Source: Pseudoduganella rivuli (GTDB lineage: Bacteria > Pseudomonadota > Gammaproteobacteria > Burkholderiales > Burkholderiaceae_D). From it: 64,000 bases of DNA. Shown piece after piece: positions 58,253-64,000 of the stretch. The notes beneath the pieces are model-generated. The model saw only the letters and a program-made list of their open reading frames with translations, was not told the origin of the DNA and ran no database searches. Position numbers and translations under genes: made by a program. The DNA is taken from positions 584,185 through 648,184 of the forward strand of contig NZ_WKJJ01000001.1 in the NCBI RefSeq assembly GCF_009674485.1, read 5' to 3'. How positions within the stretch are numbered: position 1 is the first letter of the stretch; each line of letters starts with the position of its first letter.

Positions 58253-61141
58253 TTACAGCTTGCCCCGGATCCCGAACTTGATCGTGCGGCCATCATACTT
58301 CGCGTAATCCATGCGCGTGCGCTTGCCGCTGCCGTACTGGCCGGTGGCGTCTTCGAAGTAATCGTAGGCCAGCGTGTTCGACAGGTTCAGCGCATCGAGG
58401 CGCAGTTCCAGTTGTTCGCTGATCTTGTAGGCAATGCTGGCGTCCAGGTAACCGCGGGCGGCGCGCCAGCGGATCAAATCGTCGCCCAGGTTGCGCGGGT
58501 TATCGCCATGCAGCGAGCGGCCCTTATAGTTGTACGACAGCCGCACCGCCAGTGGCCCCTTCTCGTAATAACCGGTCGCGCTGTACGCATACTTCGGCAC
58601 GGAATTGACTTCGATTTCCTTGCCCGCGTTGGTGATCCATTTCGCGCTGTTGAATGGGTCGATGTGCGTGAAGCTGGCCAGCGCGCCCAGTCCCTTGAAC
58701 GGCTCCGGCAGGAAGGTGAACGCCTGCTGGTACGCCAGTTCATAGCCTTTCAGCGTCTGCTTGCCCGCATTGCTGTAGCTGCGCAGGGTCATCGGCAAGT
58801 TCGGGTCCACTTTGCCCTGCGCGTTCTGGAAGATCGCGCCCAGCGCGGTATCGGGCAAGCCCAGCGAACCAAAGGTGACATTGGTGGTACTGGACACCGT
58901 GGCATCGGTCAGGTCTTTCTTGAACACGGCCGCCGACAGCAGGCTGCCCGGCTGGAAGTACCATTCCAGGCTGGTGTCCAGGTTCTTCGATTGCTGCGGA
59001 CGCAGGCTCGGGTTGCCCGCCGTCGCCGTGTTATCGAACGGGTTTGGAATCACGGTTTGCGCGGCAATTATCGACAGCGATGCGCGCGAAATCGTCTTGC
59101 CCCACGACGCGCGCCACATCAGGTTTTCCGTCACATCCAGCGCCGCGCTCAGCGCCGGCAGCGCATTGGTGTATGACCCCTTTTCCTGGTTCGGCTGGTA
59201 CGTCAATCCCGCGCCCTGCTGTTTAAAGTTGTCGATCAGGGTTTCGGTTTTCGCATAGCGCACACCGGCATTCAACCGCAGTTCGCGGTCCAGTACCTGG
59301 CCCTTGAAATCCGACTGCACGAAGAAGGTGCTGACTTTTTCCTGGGCCGTGAAGCTTTGCGCCGGCGTGAAGGTGGCCTCCGTGTTGTAGGCCAGCGGAT
59401 CGAACGTCGAATACGTATAGTCGCGCGTAAAGGTGCCCCATGCATGCGGCCAGCCCGCGCCCATGTCCAGGTTGGAAATCGGCAGCGCCGACGTCATGCC
59501 GCTGCGCATGCCCGTATTGCCCAGCGTATTGAGCTTGGCGGTCATGGCCGACGTGGCGTTGCGCTTGTTGATGCCCTTTTCCGTATCGACATAGACCAGG
59601 CCCGCCTTCAGATGGCCGGTCCAGTCGCCAGGCAAACCATAATCCCAGTCCGCCGCCACGCGCGCCTGCTTGGCCTTGTCGGTCTCGCGGGTCCAGCCGG
59701 TGCCGATGCCGAAGCCCTGGAAGTTGTTCGGGTCGGTGTAGCTGACCGGGGACGACAGCGATGGATACACGTGGTCGTCGCCGTAGGAAATCGTGGAATC
59801 GACACCGAAGATCTGGCCGGACAGCGTGTCCTGGTAACTGGTGGCCTTGCTGCTGTTGCCGCTCACCTGCCCCGTCAGCACCAGGCCGTCCCGCACGGCC
59901 CAGCGGCCATTCAGCGCGGTGTAGCCGAAGCGCGTTTCATCTTCGCTGTACGTGACGCCGCTGCTGTACGACGTGTTGCCGAAGGTGCCCGTCAACAGGT
60001 TCGATTCGCGGTCGATCTGCACGTTGACCGGCACGAAGCCGCTGTGGCCCGTCTGGCCGGCCGGCGCGCTGCGGTTGGTGGTCTTGCTGTTGCGGACCAG
60101 CAGGCCGAAGTACATTTCATCGCGCGTGTTGGTCAGCTTCGAATACAGCGTGTCGAGACTGATATTCAGGCCGCCATCCTTGTATTGCAGCGACGATACC
60201 AGGCCGTCGCGCGTGCGGTCGTTGGCCGAGCCATAGAAGCGGTAGATTCGGGGCAGCAGCGCGTTGTCGACGTCGCTGCGGGTATAGCTGCCCAGGTTGG
60301 CGCGCGGGTCGTCGTAATCCAGCGCGACGGCGAAGTTGCCTTTCACGGGGCTCTGGCTGCCGCGCGCGGAACTGTTGTAGCCGCCCGTGGCTTCAAAGCC
60401 GGAGCGGTTGTTGACGGACGACGAGTGCGACACGCCGGCCAGCAAGCCCCATGGCCCCCACGTGTCCGAGAACAAGGCGAAGCCGGTCGGATCGGTTTTC
60501 TTCGACATCGTGTTATACGACGCGGACAGCGCGTAGCGCACGGTGCGTTTCGGGTTGTCGAACGGGCGCGGGGTCTGCAAATCCACCACGCCGCCCATGC
60601 CGCCTTCGGTCAATTCGGCCAGTGGCGATTTATAGAAATCCACGCGGCCAAACAGTTCGGACGCGAACACGTCATAGTTGAAGCCGCGCGCCGCGCTGCC
60701 GATGGTGCTGGTGGACGTGGCGTTGACCGGCGCCCCATTCAGGGTCGTGATGGAATACTCGGTCGGCAAGCCGCGGATGGAAATGCGCTGGCCTTCGCCA
60801 GAACTTTCATCGCGGTTCAGGATAATGCCCGGCACGCGCTGCAGGGATTCCGCGATATTCGCTTCCGGGAATTTGCCGATGTCTTCCGCCACGATGGAAT
60901 CGCGCACGCCGATGGCTTGCTGCTTCAGGTTCAGCGCCTTTTGCAGGCTGGAGCGGAAGCCCGTCACCACCACGGTACTGACCGGGTCCTGCCCTGCCGC
61001 CGGTGCTGCGGCCTCCGGCGCGGCGGCAGGGGCGGCAGCCTCGCTGGCGCCCTGCGCGGCACTGTCCTGCGCCATGGCGGCCGGGCCGTATGCGGCGGAC
61101 AGCGCCAGCGGCAGCAAGGTGGCGAGTATGGTTTTTTTCAT
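58253..61141 (-). CDS. TonB-dependent outer-membrane receptor
   Basis: A 962-residue receptor of the long Caulobacter/Xanthomonas carbohydrate type. The signal peptide is followed by an Ala/Pro-rich spacer with a TonB-box-like VSTVVVTGFRSSLQKAL. The plug begins at about residue 75 (DSIVAEDIGKFPEANIAESL, QRVPGI, RISIRGL). The barrel ends with an aromatic-rich region and FGIRGKL. It would import oligosaccharides made by the surface lyase. AAGGAGA precedes ATG 61141. The 19-base LacI-type site lies 45 bases upstream. The annotated partner genes give the likely substrate class. Confidence 0.93.
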   Translation of the reverse strand: MKKTILATLLPLALSAAYGPAAMAQDSAAQGASEAAAPAAAPEAAAPAAGQDPVSTVVVTGFRSSLQKALNLKQQAIGVRDSIVAEDIGKFPEANIAESLQRVPGIILNRDESSGEGQRISIRGLPTEYSITTLNGAPVNATSTSTIGSAARGFNYDVFASELFGRVDFYKSPLAELTEGGMGGVVDLQTPRPFDNPKRTVRYALSASYNTMSKKTDPTGFALFSDTWGPWGLLAGVSHSSSVNNRSGFEATGGYNSSARGSQSPVKGNFAVALDYDDPRANLGSYTRSDVDNALLPRIYRFYGSANDRTRDGLVSSLQYKDGGLNISLDTLYSKLTNTRDEMYFGLLVRNSKTTNRSAPAGQTGHSGFVPVNVQIDRESNLLTGTFGNTSYSSGVTYSEDETRFGYTALNGRWAVRDGLVLTGQVSGNSSKATSYQDTLSGQIFGVDSTISYGDDHVYPSLSSPVSYTDPNNFQGFGIGTGWTRETDKAKQARVAADWDYGLPGDWTGHLKAGLVYVDTEKGINKRNATSAMTAKLNTLGNTGMRSGMTSALPISNLDMGAGWPHAWGTFTRDYTYSTFDPLAYNTEATFTPAQSFTAQEKVSTFFVQSDFKGQVLDRELRLNAGVRYAKTETLIDNFKQQGAGLTYQPNQEKGSYTNALPALSAALDVTENLMWRASWGKTISRASLSIIAAQTVIPNPFDNTATAGNPSLRPQQSKNLDTSLEWYFQPGSLLSAAVFKKDLTDATVSSTTNVTFGSLGLPDTALGAIFQNAQGKVDPNLPMTLRSYSNAGKQTLKGYELAYQQAFTFLPEPFKGLGALASFTHIDPFNSAKWITNAGKEIEVNSVPKYAYSATGYYEKGPLAVRLSYNYKGRSLHGDNPRNLGDDLIRWRAARGYLDASIAYKISEQLELRLDALNLSNTLAYDYFEDATGQYGSGKRTRMDYAKYDGRTIKFGIRGKL

Positions 61142-61185
61142 CGATGTCTCCTTTTGTTTTGTGGTTCGACATCAGACTATCAATT

Positions 61186-61205
61186 TTTGTTTGCACGTTA
61201 CCATA
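61186..61205 (-). promoter_or_regulatory. Shared LacI-type site upstream of the TonB receptor
   Basis: An exact minus-strand copy of the 19-base site at 55457-55475, including the putative -10 TATGGT (61200-61205). It has the same orientation and nearly the same distance to the start codon. Confidence 0.65.
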
Positions 61206-61329
61206 CGAAAATCACATAACTGATGAGGTTTTCGATATAGCTCACGGAAAATTTTTATAACCCATTGTTTTTGCGGAAAAAGATTGTGCACCACGCGTAC
61301 CTGCGGCGAGCCGGGTTTCAATCAAAAAT

Positions 61330-61378
61330 TTGATTAGTTCGAAAAACCACCTATGTTAGCGTTGTCATGTCACAACGC
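61330..61378 (+). promoter_or_regulatory. lacI-gene promoter with overlapping operator
   Basis: TTGATT (61330-61335), a 16-base gap and TATGTT (61352-61357) form a sigma70-type promoter. TGTTAGCGTTGTCA at 61354-61367 fits TGNNANCGNTNNCA fully. The wider GCGTTGTCATGTCACAACGC (61359-61378) has 7-bp inverted arms. The operator covers the -10 and start point, implying autoregulation. It matches the DUF2264-operon site closely. Confidence 0.7.
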
Positions 61379-61457
61379 CATGCCGACCAACCGGCTGCTG
61401 GCGCGCTTTAGCCGCTATCATTCGGCAAAACCAACCTATCAAAAGGACCACCGGGCA

Positions 61458-62495
61458 ATGCGCAAAGGAAGTACGGGAAGTACGCTGACCGAGGTGGCCA
61501 AGGCTGCCGGAGTTTCCATGATTACCGCGTCGCGCGCGATCCGGGGCCTGGGCTATGTATCGGAAGCCACACGGCAGCGCGTGCTGCAGGCTGCCGAGCA
61601 GTTGCACTACCAGCCGGACATGCTGGCCAAGCGCATGCGCGGCGATACCGGCAACCTGATCGGCGTGTTCATCAATAACTTCGGTTCCGTCGTCATGCAT
61701 GAGCTGATCAGCGCGATCAGCCAGGAAGCGCGCCGCCTCGGTTACGACCTGGTGGTGTTCCACGCGCAAAGCTTCAACGAGCCTGGCCGCGCCGCCACCA
61801 GCGACATGTTGCGCAAGCTGTGCGAGGGCTTGCTGCTGGTGCTGCCCAACACGTTCGACCATTACCTCGACCGCCTGGAAAAAGACCGCTTCCCCTGCGT
61901 GCTGGTGAACTTCGCCGCGCGCAAGATGGATTTGCCGGTGGTGGTGTGCCAGAACCGCCAGGGCGCGCGGGACGCCATCGACCACTTGCTGGCGCTGGGC
62001 CACCGCCGCATCGGCTTTATCGCCGGCACGCCGTTCACGGGACAGAGCGCGGAACGCCAGCGCGGCTATGTCGATGCGCTGTGCGCGGCCGGGGTCGACA
62101 TCGATCCCGCGCTGATCGTGGAAGGCGACTTTACGCAGGTATCCGGCTTTCCCGCCGCAGAACACTTGCTGTCGCTGGCCGATCCGCCAACGGCGATTTT
62201 TGCGGCCAACGATGAAATGGCGCTGGGGGCGCTGGATGCGATCCGCACGCGCGGCCTGAGCGTGCCGGACGATATTTCACTGGTGGGATTTGACGACATC
62301 CCCGCCGCCCGCTACGCGTATCCTGCGCTGACCACGCTGTCGCAGCCGTTTGCGGAAATGGGCGTGCGCGCCGTCAAAGAGCTGGTCGAGATCATGAAGG
62401 GCAAGGAAGTCACGGCGCAGCGCATTGAATTTGCCACGCCGATGGCGCTGCGCGGGTCGACAGGGCCGGTACGCACGACGCAGAGCGGCACATGA
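61458..62495 (+). CDS. LacI/GalR-family transcription regulator
   Basis: A 345-residue regulator. The N-terminal helix-turn-helix reads TLTEVAKAAGVSMITASRAI with hinge helix LAKRMRGDTGNLIGVF. A periplasmic-binding-protein-like sugar domain follows (GHRRIGFIAGTPFTGQSAER, PTAIFAANDEMALGAL, VSLVGFDDIPAARYAYPALT). ATG 61458 is chosen since the HTH begins there; the frame is open to 61353. It most likely controls the four operator-like sites in this locus, including its own. The transporter gene follows after seven bases. Confidence 0.92.
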   Translation: MRKGSTGSTLTEVAKAAGVSMITASRAIRGLGYVSEATRQRVLQAAEQLHYQPDMLAKRMRGDTGNLIGVFINNFGSVVMHELISAISQEARRLGYDLVVFHAQSFNEPGRAATSDMLRKLCEGLLLVLPNTFDHYLDRLEKDRFPCVLVNFAARKMDLPVVVCQNRQGARDAIDHLLALGHRRIGFIAGTPFTGQSAERQRGYVDALCAAGVDIDPALIVEGDFTQVSGFPAAEHLLSLADPPTAIFAANDEMALGALDAIRTRGLSVPDDISLVGFDDIPAARYAYPALTTLSQPFAEMGVRAVKELVEIMKGKEVTAQRIEFATPMALRGSTGPVRTTQSGT

Positions 62496-62502
62496 ACGGC
62501 AC

Positions 62503-63873
62503 ATGAACGCCTCCACCCGATTGCAGGCAGGCGCCTTGCGCTATACGGCCGCCGGGCTGGGGATCGTGATTTTCTGGCTGCTGCTGGGCGAATTCGCCAT
62601 CGCCATGCGCGAGCGTTCCGCGCTGCCGGGCGCGCTGGAATTACTGCGGCGGCACCACGCGTCCGACACCACGGTATCGCTGCTGATGTCGTCCGTCCCC
62701 GCCCTGCTGGGCATCATCCTCGGGCCGCTGGTCAGCTACCACTCGGACCGCCACCGTGGCAGGCTGGGACGGCGCCTGCCATACCTGATCGCGGCCACAC
62801 CCGTCGGCGCGACCGCCATGGTGGGATTGGCGGCATGCCCGTGGCTAGGCCAGTGGAGCGATACGATGCTGGGCACGTGGTCGCCCGGCGTGGATAACTG
62901 CGTGCTGGCGTGGTTTTGCCTGTGCTGGGGTATTTTCGAATGCATCGCCATCGTGACCTTGGCGCTGTATGCGGGCCTGGTCAACGATATCGTGCCGTTC
63001 CCGATCCTCGGCCGCTTCTTCGCGGCGGTGCGCGTGGTGAGCCTTGGCGCGGGCATCCTGTTCAATTACTGGCTGTTCCCGCTGACGGACACCCACCTGT
63101 TCGACGTGCTGGCGGGGATCGGCATCCTGTTCGGCGTCGGCTGCCTGTGGATGTGCGCGATGGTGAAGGAAGGCCCGTATCCGCCGGTGACCGGCAGCGG
63201 CCTGCGACGCCCCGGCGTGGCGCAGGTGGCGCGGGAATACGCCACGGCATGTTTCGCGGAGCGGCGCTACCTGTGGGTCTATGGGGCGCTGATGCTGGCG
63301 GCCGTCGCGTTCACGCCATTCAACACGTTTTGCCAGTATTACGCGGCATCGATGGGTATGTCGAAAGCCACGCTGGGCGAATTGACGGCGGCGTCTTACA
63401 TGGTATCCATCGTGCTGGCATTTTTTATCGGCGCGGCGGCGGACCGCTGGGGCGCCGTGCACGTGTCGCTGGCGGTGCTGGCGCTGTACGTGCTGGTCTC
63501 CAGCGCAGGGTTTGCGTGGGTGCGCGACGCGGGCAGCTTCGCCTGGCTGTACGTGGCGCACGTGGTAGTGTCGGGCGCCTATTACACGGCATCCGCGTCG
63601 ATCCCGATGGCGCTGTTCCCGCGCCTGCATTTCCTGCAATTCAATGCGGCCAAAGATTTGATGGTGGGGGTGGCGACCATCGCCGCCGGCTTGCTGCAAG
63701 GGCCGCTGCTGGACTGGTCGGGGCATGATTACAGCCTGACCTTGCTGAGTGCCGTGGCGTTGTCTGGCGGCGGCGTACTGTGTTTGCTGCGAATCCGTAG
63801 GGCGGGTTTTTACGGGGACGCCGAGTCAAACCCACCTTGCATGCAGCCCGGCGGCGCTGCGGCGGCTTTGTAA
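62503..63873 (+). CDS. MFS sugar transporter (GPH/SLC45-like)
   Basis: A 456-residue inner-membrane transporter with about 12 helices. The loop after helix 2 carries LGPLVSYHSDRHRGRLGRR, the D-R-x-G-R-R-type motif of maltose/oligosaccharide MFS carriers. Its paralogue after helix 8 is FFIGAAADRWGAVH. It should import the mono- or disaccharides released in the periplasm. The last 25 residues are hydrophilic and unusual (GDAESNPPCMQPGGAAAAL) and may be extension into a dispersed repeat-like tail. It is co-transcribed with lacI. Confidence 0.85.
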   Translation: MNASTRLQAGALRYTAAGLGIVIFWLLLGEFAIAMRERSALPGALELLRRHHASDTTVSLLMSSVPALLGIILGPLVSYHSDRHRGRLGRRLPYLIAATPVGATAMVGLAACPWLGQWSDTMLGTWSPGVDNCVLAWFCLCWGIFECIAIVTLALYAGLVNDIVPFPILGRFFAAVRVVSLGAGILFNYWLFPLTDTHLFDVLAGIGILFGVGCLWMCAMVKEGPYPPVTGSGLRRPGVAQVAREYATACFAERRYLWVYGALMLAAVAFTPFNTFCQYYAASMGMSKATLGELTAASYMVSIVLAFFIGAAADRWGAVHVSLAVLALYVLVSSAGFAWVRDAGSFAWLYVAHVVVSGAYYTASASIPMALFPRLHFLQFNAAKDLMVGVATIAAGLLQGPLLDWSGHDYSLTLLSAVALSGGGVLCLLRIRRAGFYGDAESNPPCMQPGGAAAAL

Positions 63874-63881
63874 AAGCCGCC
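63861..63881 (+). terminator. Hairpin across the transporter stop codon
   Basis: GGCGGCTTT and AAAGCCGCC form a nine-base stem with loop GTA. The TAA stop of the transporter gene (63871-63873) lies in the loop. CTTCT follows rather than a full T-run, so termination is likely but not certain. Nothing further is recognised up to 64,000. Confidence 0.55.
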
Positions 63882-64000
63882 CTTCTATGAAGTTTGTCCA
63901 GGTACGTCAGCAAATTCTTTCCAAACTGTGCTCCGCCTATTCGCCGACTGGCCCGGGGTCAAGGGTGTATCTTCCTTGACGCCGGGGCAGCCGGCATTAC

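Noticed and set aside
59357..61219. Long + strand open frame opposite the TonB receptor gene
   Set aside because: Same kind of antisense artefact; the receptor on the minus strand has clear motifs and a start site.

Overview
The window looks like a betaproteobacterial chromosome, most likely Oxalobacteraceae (Massilia, Duganella or Janthinobacterium type). The reasons are the high-G+C right third, its polysaccharide-degrading genes with a long TonB-dependent receptor, and the protein style throughout. No marker gene fixes the species. Positions 1 to about 48,200 read as part of an integrative and conjugative element whose left end lies outside the window. Positions 48,207 to 64,000 read as resident chromosome, visibly richer in G+C.

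Layout. 1-17,551: an F-type (SXT/R391-like) conjugative type IV secretion operon, pilin end-traL-E-K-B-dsbC-V-C-trbI-trhF-x-W-U-trbC-N-x-F-H-G, all on the + strand and largely translationally coupled. Relaxase and coupling protein are not in view. 17,561-20,691: accessory membrane and secreted proteins, an S49 peptidase, and a protein that looks like an Ntn (HslV/proteasome-type) hydrolase. 20,813-23,166: a minus-strand operon with a ParM-like actin, a ParR/StbB-like partner, a CFI-box-CTERM protein and a membrane protein. 24,329-26,091: a complete tyrosine integrase overlapping an Mrr-like nuclease. 26,084-29,535: a PRTRC cassette holding E1-like, E2-like and ubiquitin-like proteins. 29,719-34,069: mostly small genes of unknown function. 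34,209-37,842: a gp3/RDF-like protein, a DUF1173 protein and a recombinase-like protein that has lost its catalytic tyrosine.

38,186-47,906 is a defence island: a Gabija-like pair (OLD-family nuclease plus UvrD-like helicase), a 1271-residue SIR2 protein resembling Dsr1-type defence sirtuins, and a membrane-anchored patatin. It lies between the element's backbone and a tRNA-Ser(GCT) gene whose 3' end faces the element, which suggests an integration boundary. A tandem 12-bp repeat lies next to the tRNA.

48,474-63,873 is a polysaccharide utilisation locus: GH35 and GH2 beta-galactosidases, a DUF2264 protein, GH105, a BNR-4 (ulvan/rhamnose-glucuronate lyase-like) lipoprotein, a TonB receptor, a LacI regulator and a sugar transporter. 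Four LacI-type operator-like sites sit in front of the LacI gene, the TonB receptor, GH105 and the DUF2264-GH2-GH35 operon. The locus therefore looks like one regulon for a rhamnose/glucuronate-capped galactan or a similar acidic glycan.
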